A DNA stretch of 60,299 nucleotides from Clostridia bacterium. GTDB taxonomy: Bacteria > Bacillota > Clostridia > Lachnospirales > Lachnospiraceae. Shown here in pieces: positions 9,869 through 18,384 of the stretch (positions within the stretch are counted from its first letter, which is position 1; each line of letters opens with the position of its first letter). Position numbers and translations under genes: made by a program. The notes under the pieces were generated by a model. That model saw only the letters and a program-made list of their open reading frames with translations, made no database searches and was not told the origin of the DNA. The stretch covers positions 1 to 60,299 of the forward strand of contig SAAH01000012.1 in NCBI GenBank assembly GCA_009929525.1. The letters run 5' to 3'.

Positions 9869-10615
9869 TCATTCTTTCACACCCATACGATTGATCTGAG
9901 TTGCGATATATCCAGCTCCATATCCATTATCGATATTCACCGTAGCGATACCATTCGCACAGGAATTGATCATCGTGAGCAATGCTGAAAGACCATTCAT
10001 ACTTGCCCCATACCCTACAGAAGTAGGAACTGCGATCACTGGTTTATCAACCAGTCCGCCAAGAACACTGGCAAGTGCTCCCTCCATACCGGCCACTGCG
10101 ATGATGCAGTTCGCACTCTGGATAAGCTCAAGTCTTGAAAACAAGCGATGGATCCCCGCCACACCTACATCATAGATTCTCTGGACATTAGATCCAAAGT
10201 ATTCTGCTGTCTGTGCTGCTTCCTCCGCAACGGCTATATCGGCTGTACCTGCGGTACAGACAGCGATCAGACCTTTGCCCGGTTTTCTTTCTTTTTGAAT
10301 CTTAATGATATGTGCGATATTATCATACTCCATCTCAGGAAACTTTTCTTTCAGCAATTCATACTGATGTCTGGAAGCTCGCGTTCCAAACACTTCACCA
10401 TATTCCTTGTATAACTTTTCTACGATAGGCACCAGATGTTCATCTGCCTTCCCGCTGCAAAAGATCACCTCGCCAAAACCTGATCGCATCTTTCTGTGCA
10501 TATCAAGCTTTGCATAACCCATCTCATCAAATGGAGCTCTGCGAAAATACTTTTCCGCCTCCTCCATGGAAATCTCACCTTTTTTGAACTTCTCAAGAAC
10601 TTCTTTTGTCTCCAT
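9869..10615 (-). CDS. larB: LarB, nickel-pincer cofactor biosynthesis carboxylase/hydrolase
   Basis: LarB carboxylates the pyridinium ring of nicotinic acid adenine dinucleotide and hydrolyses the phosphoanhydride, the first step to the nickel-pincer nucleotide of lactate racemase LarA. The 248-residue protein has the AIR-carboxylase (PurE-like) C-terminal domain with VGVAGIHRLFSR, VAGMEGALASVLGGL and VPTSVGYGAS, and the usual N-terminal region with FGEVIFCSGK. Length is normal. LarC, LarE and LarA are not in the window, so the remaining pathway must lie elsewhere or be absent. An alternative role as a PurE-related carboxylase seems unlikely given these motifs. Nickel supply could come from the CbiMQO or Nik-like importers within 22 kb. 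AAAGGG precedes the ATG. Confidence 0.9.
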   Translation of the reverse strand: METKEVLEKFKKGEISMEEAEKYFRRAPFDEMGYAKLDMHRKMRSGFGEVIFCSGKADEHLVPIVEKLYKEYGEVFGTRASRHQYELLKEKFPEMEYDNIAHIIKIQKERKPGKGLIAVCTAGTADIAVAEEAAQTAEYFGSNVQRIYDVGVAGIHRLFSRLELIQSANCIIAVAGMEGALASVLGGLVDKPVIAVPTSVGYGASMNGLSALLTMINSCANGIATVNIDNGYGAGYIATQINRMGVKE

Positions 10616-10830
10616 AGCAACCCTTTCTTTCTCACGCTGTCATCCCATGCATCATTGCTGTGAATCTAACCCGTTGTTATATAATGTGTATTATCATTCT
10701 CTCTGCATCGAAACACATTGAAAATATTATTTGCAGAGCAATCACTACAGCACTACATTAACACCTAAAGTCAGCTTTAGTTCAATTGTAATATTTGACG
10801 ATAATCAACATTCATTATTACTTTTTATAG

Positions 10831-11742
10831 TCAAATATCTGATGACGTATAATCACCCTTTTTATCGTAAATCACAAGTTCTTCCTCTTGTTCCCTATAT
10901 GCCCGCGGACTCATGCCATAATATTGCTTAAATATCTTTGAAAATGCCAACTGATCCGTATACCCAACCGCCTGCGCCACAGAATTCACCGGCTGATCCG
11001 TCTTTTTAAGCATCGATTTCGCTTTCTCCATACGAAGATTTACCAGATATTCCTGAGGCGAGCATCCGATCGCCTTCTTAAAACTACTGGTAAGATAACT
11101 TCGATTGACACCTATATCATCCGCCAGTTCATTGATCTTTATCCGTTTATCATAATTATGCGTGATATATTCCATCGCGTGTTTGACATATACCGATCCC
11201 GGATAAGGACGAGACAGTACGATACCCGGCTCCTGCTTTTTATAATCATCTATCAAAACGGAAAAAAACAGCATCAACACGCCATTTCTCTTTAATTCAT
11301 CTGCAAAAGACAACTGATGCGCATCGATCATGTCATCAATATATCGGTATAATTCTTCCATACATTCGATTTTACGAACAGGTGACTTCAATGAGAATCC
11401 TGCATTCATCGCACATTCATCTGCTTTGATCCCAGTAAATCCTACCCACATATATGACCATGGATCATCCCAGTCTGCCTGATACCAGGCTTCCGTATCC
11501 GGAGATATCAAAAAGGCATCTCCCACACCGAGTTCATATGTCTTTTTCCCAATTTCCAATGTTCCTTTTCCGCTCATTACAATGTGAAGCACATAAGAAG
11601 AACGGCGATTTGGTCCAAATCTATGTCCCGAATCGCACTCCTCATATCCACAATACGTTAAGCATAACTCCACTGATTCTTTTTGTAAATCTTCAAGACA
11701 GCGGAAACGTGAAGACTTGCATAATGCAGTTGTATGTTTCAC
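10831..11742 (-). CDS. AraC-family transcriptional regulator
   Basis: A 303-residue regulator with an N-terminal cupin-like sugar-sensing domain (residues about 20-160, including the segment SYVLHIVMSGKGTLEIG) and a C-terminal double helix-turn-helix of AraC type (about 195-295; IGVNRSYLTSSFKKAIGCSPQEYL and VAQAVGYTDQLAFSKIFKQYYGMSPRAYR). The start is a GTG at 11742 preceded by TAGGAGG with a 5-base gap. It lies behind the two sugar permease genes on the same strand but after their terminator, so it has its own promoter in 11743-11822. It probably controlled the neighbouring sugar-uptake locus, now damaged. About 215 bases downstream (10616-10830) hold nothing recognised. Confidence 0.9.
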   Translation of the reverse strand: MKHTTALCKSSRFRCLEDLQKESVELCLTYCGYEECDSGHRFGPNRRSSYVLHIVMSGKGTLEIGKKTYELGVGDAFLISPDTEAWYQADWDDPWSYMWVGFTGIKADECAMNAGFSLKSPVRKIECMEELYRYIDDMIDAHQLSFADELKRNGVLMLFFSVLIDDYKKQEPGIVLSRPYPGSVYVKHAMEYITHNYDKRIKINELADDIGVNRSYLTSSFKKAIGCSPQEYLVNLRMEKAKSMLKKTDQPVNSVAQAVGYTDQLAFSKIFKQYYGMSPRAYREQEEELVIYDKKGDYTSSDI

Positions 11743-11822
11743 AGAGACCTCCTAATTCTGTACCATTTATCTAATGACCTGTGTTTTAGTGAGTTTTATT
11801 TTACCACAAATCCTTCAAATAA

Positions 11823-11861
11823 TCAAACAAGCCGGCATGATCATCACGCCGGCTTGTTTGA
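11823..11861 (-). terminator. Terminator of sugar permease operon
   Basis: A perfect 14-bp inverted repeat (11823-11836 and 11848-11861) 28 bases after the MalG-like permease stop, with T-rich flank on the minus strand. It separates the permease operon from the AraC gene. Confidence 0.85.
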
Positions 11862-11889
11862 CTATTATTATACATTTTTTATATGCTTA

Positions 11890-12732
11890 TTACAGTTTTC
11901 CACCACTTGTTGCAATACCTTCGATAAACTGTTTCTGGAAGATAACATAGATAACTACCATCGGAATACAGGCGATCAAAGATGCTGCCATCAGTTCTGG
12001 GAACTTGGATGCGAACTGACCCTGCAGTTTTGACAGTGCAGAAGCCAATACCAAAGCATCTACATCTGTATTAACGATCATAGGCCACATCAGGTCTTTG
12101 AATGCAAACAGTGCTGTAAAGATTCCAAGAGCAACCATACTTGAACGTGTAAGCGGCGCCATGATATAAAGGAATGTCTGTCCAATGTTACATCCATCCA
12201 GACGAGCTGCCTCCTCCAGATCATTTGGCAGTCCCATATATCCCTGTCTTAAGAGGAAGGTACCAAAAGCGGTTACCATACCTGGGAATACAAGTGCAAA
12301 GATACTATTCAGCATACCAACTTTACTAACCATCAAGTACTGAGGGATAATAAAGATCTGTGCTGGAACCATCATCTGGAACAGAACAAGTGAAAATGCT
12401 GCATCTCTTCCTTTGAATTTCAAACGACCAAAGGAGTATCCTGCCAATGTAGCTGTAAGTACAGCACACAGAACACGGAAGAAGATCATCAATAATGTAT
12501 TCTTATAAAGAACAAAGAAATTAAGTTTTCTTGTTACTTCCTTGAATGCATCTGTTCTCCATATTGATGGGAATACTACGAACGGATCAACTGATGTTGC
12601 TTCTGTTACTGATTTAAATGAAGTAAGAATCATCCATATAAAAGGAACAAGCATCGTAATTGATACAATAATCAAAATTGCATGAATAAAAACTCTGGTT
12701 AACATTTGTTTTCTTGCCATACTACTATCCAT
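11890..12732 (-). CDS. Carbohydrate ABC transporter permease, MalG type
   Basis: Inner-membrane permease of a CUT1 sugar importer, 280 residues, six predicted membrane segments. The EAA loop that contacts the ATPase reads EAARLDGCNIGQTFLYIMAPL. The start has GGAGG seven bases upstream. It follows the MalF-like gene with a 15-base gap, so both are one transcript. The ATPase is not encoded nearby, which is usual for CUT1 systems that share an MsmX-type ATPase. The cognate solute-binding protein gene upstream is truncated, so this transporter is probably not functional as it stands. Confidence 0.92.
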   Translation of the reverse strand: MDSSMARKQMLTRVFIHAILIIVSITMLVPFIWMILTSFKSVTEATSVDPFVVFPSIWRTDAFKEVTRKLNFFVLYKNTLLMIFFRVLCAVLTATLAGYSFGRLKFKGRDAAFSLVLFQMMVPAQIFIIPQYLMVSKVGMLNSIFALVFPGMVTAFGTFLLRQGYMGLPNDLEEAARLDGCNIGQTFLYIMAPLTRSSMVALGIFTALFAFKDLMWPMIVNTDVDALVLASALSKLQGQFASKFPELMAASLIACIPMVVIYVIFQKQFIEGIATSGGKL

Positions 12733-12747
12733 AATGCTTCCTCCTTC

Positions 12748-13650
12748 CTAGTTATAGAATACCCATTTTTTCTGAGCAATCATCTGGAACACAGTTATAA
12801 GCATGATAACTACAAGCAAGAGAACTACGATCGTAGCGCCGTAACCTTTATTCTTGTTTGTAAATGCATATTTATAGAACAAATATACAAGTGACTGTGT
12901 CTTTTTCAGTGCCGGATTCGATTCATCCATTACCATGTACATCAAATCGAATACCTGCAGACCAGCGATGATTCTTGTAATACATACAAAGAAAATAGTT
13001 GGTGAAAGAAGCGGTATGGTTATATGGAAGAAACTTCTGATACCGGTAGCGCCATCGATTTCTGCTGCCTCATAATAATCATGAGGAATCTCCTGAAGTC
13101 CAGAGATAAAGAGTACCATGTTATAACCGATTACAGACCAGATACCAATAACTGCAATTGAATATACTGCAATATTAGGATCAGAAATCCATTTTGTGCT
13201 GGTACCAAATACGTTGTTGATCAGACCAAAATCTGAGTTAAACAGCCATCTCCATACCATAGCTACTGCTGCCGGAGCTGCTACCATAGGAAGGAAAATG
13301 ATTGTTCTGTAAGTGCTGCGTCCTCTCATCTTTCTGTTCAGAAGAACAGCGAGGACAAGTGCAATTGCGATAGAAAATGGAACTTCTACGATCGCATATT
13401 TGAATGTGTTGATCAATGACTGCCATACCTCGGAGTCACCAAATACTTTCACATAGTTAGCAGTTCCAACAAAGATATTTCCTTTACCGAAATCTCCTGT
13501 TTTGAAGAAGCTCTGGTAAATCGTCTGGAAAATCGGGATAATGTTCAACACAATAAGACCGACCATAGTAGGGATGATAAATACCCAGCCCCAAAGAAAC
13601 TCACTGCGTTCTCTTCCGGTTGTTTTTTTTGCTTTGCTATTGTTTGCCAC
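12748..13650 (-). CDS. Carbohydrate ABC transporter permease, MalF type
   Basis: Partner permease of the MalG-like protein, about 300 residues, six membrane segments, EAA loop EAAEIDGATGIRSFFHITIPLL split here as EAAEIDGATG...FFHITIPLL. The start assigned is the GTG at 13650, 10 bases after AAGGAG (8 from its final G once the overlap with an earlier in-frame GTG at 13659 is considered); the earlier GTG abuts the ribosome site and is a poorer choice. Normally this gene sits behind the solute-binding protein and uses its promoter. Here that promoter and the 5' part of the binding protein have gone, so expression may depend on readthrough. Confidence 0.9.
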   Translation of the reverse strand: MANNSKAKKTTGRERSEFLWGWVFIIPTMVGLIVLNIIPIFQTIYQSFFKTGDFGKGNIFVGTANYVKVFGDSEVWQSLINTFKYAIVEVPFSIAIALVLAVLLNRKMRGRSTYRTIIFLPMVAAPAAVAMVWRWLFNSDFGLINNVFGTSTKWISDPNIAVYSIAVIGIWSVIGYNMVLFISGLQEIPHDYYEAAEIDGATGIRSFFHITIPLLSPTIFFVCITRIIAGLQVFDLMYMVMDESNPALKKTQSLVYLFYKYAFTNKNKGYGATIVVLLLVVIMLITVFQMIAQKKWVFYN

Positions 13651-13732
13651 TCCACTCACTCCTTTTCAAATACAGGCAGATTCTTTCGAACCTGCCTGCT
13701 TATTTCATCCTGTATAATTTGCAGTTTTAAGT

Positions 13733-13986
13733 CTACTGAGCTTCTTCAGCCAGTTTCTCATTCATCTGCTCTGCCATTGCTTTACAAGCTTCTTCCATGG
13801 TCTTGTCACCAGTATAAACGTCTTTCAGGATCTCACTGTTTTCGTTTTCCCAAGTAACTGTAGATCTGGAGTATGGTCTGATTACCATGTCATCCATCAT
13901 GTTCAGGTAAGCCTGAAGATTGAAGTCTGCAGATTCTGCCCATTTGTCAGATGTTCCTGTGTAAGCGGACATTGTAACACCAAGTC
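13733..13986 (-). pseudogene. Truncated sugar ABC solute-binding protein (3' end only)
   Basis: About 80 codons survive, matching the C-terminal end of a family 1 extracellular solute-binding protein (segments such as YSRSTVTWENENSEILKDVYTGDKTMEEACKAMAEQMNEKL). A complete protein would have about 430-450 residues with a lipoprotein signal peptide; all that part is missing. The reading frame ends abruptly around 13984-13986, exactly where plus-strand YesL-like coding sequence begins. The position directly upstream of the two permeases is where the intact gene would lie. I infer loss by deletion through both 5' ends; an assembly join is the alternative. Confidence 0.85.
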
Positions 13987-14640
13987 AATCTGCTTTTTTT
14001 GCTGTGTTCCATCCCTATCGTTACGATCGGGCCATCATTTACGGCTCTATATCACTGCACGCTGCGCACGGTCAAAAACAATAATGTTGGAACTGTAAAA
14101 ACCTTTTTCCGTGCTTTTAAGCAGAATTTTGTTCAATCGTTGATCGTCTGGCTGGTGCTTTTGGTCTCATTGATCGTACTTTTGTTAAATATAAGATTTC
14201 TGCTTCATATGGATACCGCCGCATCGAAGCCACTCTTTTATTTGTCTGCTGCACTTCTGGCTCTTTGGACGATCATTTTCCTTTATATCTTTCCTGTCAT
14301 TGCAGCTTTTGCCAATACAACAAAAAACCTGCTTAAGAATGCATTGATTTTTGCATTTATGCATTTTCCATCTACACTGTTGATCGCAGTTGTTTCTATT
14401 CTTCCTATGTTTATGACATATCGGGATATAAAACTTCTGCCGTTGTATACCTGTTGTTGGTTTTTCTTTGGCTTTGGACTGACTGCATATGTCAACTCAC
14501 TGATGTTTTACCGCATGTTTAAGCCATATCTTCCTGAAGATGAAGATGCCACCGGTGATGCATGGGAAGTAAAACCCGCCAGTGATGATACCATCCATAT
14601 TGAGGATTCATCGAAAGATATTGATTTACCGGTCAAGTAA
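13984..14640 (+). pseudogene. 5'-truncated YesL-like (DUF624) membrane protein
   Basis: The frame opens inside the conserved first membrane segment: VNLLFLLCSIPIVTIGPSF, which in YesL-family proteins is preceded by about 20-30 residues. The first codons, including any ATG and ribosome site, are missing; a TTG at 13999 is only a coding Leu. Three further hydrophobic segments and a hydrophilic acidic tail follow to a normal stop at 14640. YesL-family genes typically neighbour sugar ABC transporters, consistent with the solute-binding remnant on the other side of the junction. The function of the family is not established. Confidence 0.8.
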
Positions 14641-14685
14641 TATTATTTTCATACTATAAATCTCATTATATAATGAAGTAAATCC

Positions 14686-14704
14686 AAGTACGCTGGGCGT
14701 ACTT
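14686..14704 (+). repeat. Small palindrome in leader of alcohol dehydrogenase gene
   Basis: AAGTACGC-TGG-GCGTACTT, a perfect 8-bp stem, lies 16 bases before the start codon's AGGAGG region on the plus strand. A nearly identical hairpin stands in the leader of the Na/Pi symporter gene at 54741-54762, in the same orientation to its gene. It could be an RNA hairpin in the leader or a dispersed mini-repeat. Confidence 0.6.
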
Positions 14705-14720
14705 ACTGCAGGAGGCTCAT

Positions 14721-15743
14721 ATGAAAGCAATCAAAGTGATCAAACCATTTGAAGTAACAATTGAAGATGTAGAAAAACCTGTGATCAGCCAGTCAGATGA
14801 AGTGATCATCAAGGTCACTTCCGGTGGAATATGCGGATCTGATGTGGGAATCTGGAATGGTTCTAATTCACTGGCAACTTATCCCCGCCTGATTGGTCAC
14901 GAATTTGGCGGTATTGTGGAATCTGTTGGATGCAGCGTCACAAAGGTAAAGCCTGGAGATAAGGTGGCTGTGGACCCTGTGATCAGCTGTGGACACTGCT
15001 ATGCCTGCCGTATCGGACGACACAATGTCTGCTCTTCCCTTGAAGTCATGGGCGTACATTGTGACGGGGGTTTTTCCGAATATGTGAAGGCACCCGAAAA
15101 GAATATCCATGTTTTCCATACAGACTTTGATTAATCCCTCCTCGGACTCGTAGAGCCCTATACGATCGGCATGCAGGTAAATAACCGAGGAAATATCCAA
15201 AAAGATGACAAAGTACTGATCATGGGCTCCGGTCCCATTGGTATCTGCATTATGCAGGTGGCTAAAAGCCGTGGTGCTAAAGTGATCATGACGGATATCG
15301 TAAAGAGCCGTCTTGAACGTGCTGCACAAATGGGTGCCGATGAGGTGGTACTTGTCTCCGAAGAAACTCTTGATGCACGTTTGGATCTTTTTACAAACGG
15401 CGAAGGGATACCCGTGATCGTAGATACCGTCTGCTCACCTGCTTCCCTTGAACAGGCAGTTCAGTTAGTTTGTCCTGCCGGACGTATCGTATGTCTTGGA
15501 CTAAAAGATCAGCCATCCAGCATCACTATGGCGGATATCACAAAGAAGGAGATCACTCTTGTAGGTTCCCGATTGAATTGTAACTGCTTCGATGAAGTGA
15601 TCCGGGGATTCGAGGATGGAACCCTCCAGCCTCAGCTGTTAAAATCAAATGAATATAGCTACAAAGATGTTGAAAAGGCTTTTGTGACTATTAAGGAGCA
15701 CCCACAGGATGTGATGAAAATCGTTTTAAAATTCTCCGAATAG
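14721..15743 (+). pseudogene. Zinc-dependent alcohol/polyol dehydrogenase with in-frame stop
   Basis: A medium-chain zinc dehydrogenase of sorbitol/threonine dehydrogenase type, about 340 codons, interrupted by a single in-frame TAA at 15132-15134. The part before the stop (137 codons) holds the catalytic zinc ligands (GGICGSD, IGHEFGG) and the structural-zinc cysteines (CGHCYACRIGRHNVC). The part after it resumes in the same frame with LLGLVEPYTIGMQ and the NAD-binding GSGPIG. No frameshift is needed to join them, so one base change would restore the gene. AGGAGG precedes the ATG at 14721. It is the third broken gene in a row at this locus. Either it is a true nonsense mutant or the base call is wrong; readthrough is less likely. 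Confidence 0.85.
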
Positions 15744-15765
15744 CAGCATAACAAGCATTTTCTCT

Positions 15766-15833
15766 GATACGATAGAAACACCCCGAAAGACAAACCATTC
15801 CGGTTTTCTCTTTCGGGGTGTTTCTATCGTATC
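15766..15833. terminator. Bidirectional terminator between dehydrogenase and lon
   Basis: A perfect 24-bp stem (15766-15789 with 15810-15833, 20-base loop) lies between the converging dehydrogenase (plus) and lon (minus) genes and can terminate both. Confidence 0.85.
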
Positions 15834-15871
15834 GTTTGTATATCATCTGCTGTGATCCATGTGTCCTTTGA

Positions 15872-18139
15872 TCATTTCAGCACTCTTGATAACACATCAT
15901 TTACTTTTTTTACAGGGATGATTTCCAGTTTTTCTTTGATTTCTTCTGCCACCTCATCCAGATCGTTTATATTTTTATATGGTATAAATACTTTCGTGAT
16001 CCCTGCTCTTTGAGCCGCCATCAGTTTTTCCGGGAGGCCGCCGATCGGCATTACTCCACCTCTCAATGATACCTCCCCTGTCATTGCATATTCTTTTCCC
16101 ACCTTTTTCCCAGTTATCAGGGACGAAAGTGCTGTAACAAGGGTAATTCCTGCGGACGGTCCATCCTTTGGCACAGCCCCCTCCGGTACGTGGATATGCA
16201 GATCATTTTTTTCAAAAAGTTCTGATTTGTCAGGATACATACTCTTTACCAGTGTCACTGCTATCTGAGCAGATTCTTTCATTACATCCCCAAGCTGTCC
16301 TGTGATCACAAGTTCACCGCTTCCTTTTGTCAGCGCCGTTTCTACAAATAATATCTCTCCGCCTGCTCTTGTCCACGCAAGCCCTGTCACTACACCCGGA
16401 AGCTCCTCTTCCATCATACTTTCATGATGCATTGGTTTTTTCCCTAAGAATTCTTCTATTCTTTTTTCATTTACTGTAAGGCTCTTTTGCTCTCCCTTAA
16501 CCAGTTTTACAGCAACAGACCGGCACAGGATATCCATCTGTTTTTTTAATCCTCTGACTCCTGACTCTGCAGTGTAACTTTCTATGATATTTTCAAGAGC
16601 ATTATCCGTAACTTTCAGATTCTGAGCTTTGATACCCATGGCTTTCATCGCCTTCGGAAGCAGATGCTTTCTGGCAATATGAAATTTTTCTATCGGCGTA
16701 TAGCCGGGGAACTGGATGACCTCCATACGATTTAACAATGGTTCCGGGATCGTATCCGTGGTATTGGCTGTGCAGACAAACAACACGTTTGACAGATCAT
16801 ATGGCACATTCATATAGTGGTCTGTGAAACTGTTGTTCTGCTCCGGATCCAGCACCTCTAAAAGTGCACTGGCCGGATCTCCGCCATAATCTTTTGCAAG
16901 CTTGTCTACCTCATCCAGCACCATAACAGGATTTTGTACGCCGCTTCTCTTTACGCCTTCCATGATCCTTCCGGGCATGGCACCTATGTAGGTTCTTCTA
17001 TGTCCCCTGATCTCTGCCTCGTCACGGATACCGCCAAGACTGATCCTTACATACTCTCTATGCAGTGCGCGGGCAATACTTTGTCCGATACTGGTTTTTC
17101 CGGTTCCCGGTGCACCTACAAAAAGCAGGATGGAACCTGACTGCTGACGATTCAGTGCCATAACAGCAAGCTGCTGGATAATTCTTTCTTTCACCTTTTT
17201 CAGACCATAGTGGTCCTCATCCAATATTTCTTCTGCTTCTTTCAAATCAATCTTTGGCATATCTTTTGGCTTCCATTCCAAGGAAGTCACAAAATCCAGA
17301 TAGTCATAGAGTATTCCGTATTCATGACCATCTTTACCCTCCTGGTTCATTCGATTGAGGACTTTCATGGCCTCTTTTCGTGCTTCCTCGTTCATACCGG
17401 ATTCCTCGATCTTCGTCTGGAACCTTCTCACATCGGAAATATTTTCAGGATGGAGTTCATCTAATTGCCGTTGGAGAAAATCCATCTGTTTTTTTATCGC
17501 AGCCTCACGATATACCTGCTCATGTGTCTCCTTTTGAGCATTTTCAGCTTCCTCTCCAACCTTAAACATTTCGATAAATTCGTATATTGTTTTTTCGATC
17601 AGATCACATTTTTCTTTCATTGACACGGTTTCCAGGATCGCATATTTTTCTTCCCAGGCGATGTTAAAATACCCTGATAATGCACAGGCAACTTCATTAA
17701 AGTTTTTCCAATGAAGGATAAATCCTCTTGCCCATGCACCCCACTGAAATCCCTGAGCAAAGCGCATCAGATCCTTCTTCACCTGATCAAATCGTCCCTT
17801 TAATTCTTCGGCGGGCACATCCTCCACTTCCGGGCTTATTACCGCCGATGCAGATATACTGTCAAGACTGACCTCTATATCAGATATCTCCACTCTCTCA
17901 AGTGTTTTCACCCGAATATGACCTTCTTCATCTATTTTTTCTATCTTTCCGGAGATTCCTATAGGATAAATATCTTCTGCAGTCAAATCTTCTCTCGCTG
18001 TCTCTGATTTCATCATCAGAAACAAAATATCTTCTCCTTCATTCTCAGAATTGATCACCTGATCCGGAAACACATCTTTTTTAAAGAAAAACGTTACACC
18101 CGGCAGCATCAACAAGTCATAAATTGGTATTGTAATCAT
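15872..18139 (-). CDS. lon: ATP-dependent protease Lon
   Basis: Homo-oligomeric AAA+ serine protease for damaged and regulatory proteins. About 755 residues in the usual order: N-terminal substrate-binding domain, coiled region, AAA+ module with Walker A GAPGTGKTS and Walker B MVLDEVDKL, sensor region, then the protease domain with the catalytic Ser motif PKDGPSAG and the Lys about 43 residues later (RAGITKVFIP region). The start is the ATG at 18139, with AAGGAGG about 9 bases before it; the open frame extends 9 codons further but into the CIRCE operator. A CIRCE palindrome lies 21 bases upstream, so HrcA heat-shock control is likely. The N-terminal domain is somewhat divergent from classical bacterial Lon. 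Confidence 0.95.
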   Translation of the reverse strand: MITIPIYDLLMLPGVTFFFKKDVFPDQVINSENEGEDILFLMMKSETAREDLTAEDIYPIGISGKIEKIDEEGHIRVKTLERVEISDIEVSLDSISASAVISPEVEDVPAEELKGRFDQVKKDLMRFAQGFQWGAWARGFILHWKNFNEVACALSGYFNIAWEEKYAILETVSMKEKCDLIEKTIYEFIEMFKVGEEAENAQKETHEQVYREAAIKKQMDFLQRQLDELHPENISDVRRFQTKIEESGMNEEARKEAMKVLNRMNQEGKDGHEYGILYDYLDFVTSLEWKPKDMPKIDLKEAEEILDEDHYGLKKVKERIIQQLAVMALNRQQSGSILLFVGAPGTGKTSIGQSIARALHREYVRISLGGIRDEAEIRGHRRTYIGAMPGRIMEGVKRSGVQNPVMVLDEVDKLAKDYGGDPASALLEVLDPEQNNSFTDHYMNVPYDLSNVLFVCTANTTDTIPEPLLNRMEVIQFPGYTPIEKFHIARKHLLPKAMKAMGIKAQNLKVTDNALENIIESYTAESGVRGLKKQMDILCRSVAVKLVKGEQKSLTVNEKRIEEFLGKKPMHHESMMEEELPGVVTGLAWTRAGGEILFVETALTKGSGELVITGQLGDVMKESAQIAVTLVKSMYPDKSELFEKNDLHIHVPEGAVPKDGPSAGITLVTALSSLITGKKVGKEYAMTGEVSLRGGVMPIGGLPEKLMAAQRAGITKVFIPYKNINDLDEVAEEIKEKLEIIPVKKVNDVLSRVLK

Positions 18140-18159
18140 ATATGTTTCCTCCTTGTTTA

Positions 18160-18186
18160 TCAGCACTCTTTCTTATCGAGTGCTAA
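18160..18186 (-). promoter_or_regulatory. CIRCE operator (HrcA binding site) before lon
   Basis: On the minus strand the site reads TTAGCACTC, nine bases, GAGTGCTGA, matching the CIRCE consensus TTAGCACTC-N9-GAGTGCTAA at 17 of 18 arm positions. It ends 21 bases before the lon start codon, so it would also lie in or next to the transcript start. CIRCE is best known before groES-groEL and dnaK operons. Confidence 0.93.
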
Positions 18187-18204
18187 CTCGAGTTTAAATA
18201 AAAG

Positions 18205-18226
18205 GGCGAACTCATTGGAATTCGCC
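18205..18226 (-). terminator. Possible weak terminator upstream of lon
   Basis: GGCGAA and TTCGCC pair across a 10-base loop; on the minus strand CTTTTATTT follows. It could stop transcripts running out of cbiO antisense to hxlR before they reach lon. The stem is short, so this is tentative. Confidence 0.35.
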
Positions 18227-18283
18227 AATTATTGTGTTATAATTCTACCATTCAATCATATTTTTACAAGTACGCAGGTTTTT

Positions 18284-18308
18284 CATACTAAGTATGTTTT
18301 TTCATACT
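18284..18308 (+). promoter_or_regulatory. Possible HxlR operator and promoter
   Basis: CATACTAAGTATG (18284-18296) is a palindrome, and the half CATACT recurs at 18303-18308, overlapping TATAGAAT which could act as a -10 box. The site lies about 75 bases before the HxlR-family start codon. Autoregulation through TACT/AGTA-containing dyads is known in this family (YodB type); the assignment here is inference. Confidence 0.35.
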
Positions 18309-18384
18309 ATAGAATCCTGCTGCATATTGATGAAAGCTAAAGAGTGTTATCTCATCCATTTATTATCAAAAAGGAGTGAACGTA

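Noticed and set aside
13999-14640. Complete small membrane protein starting at TTG 13999
   Set aside because: There is no ribosome site, and the codons before the TTG continue the YesL homology, so it is a 5'-truncated gene.
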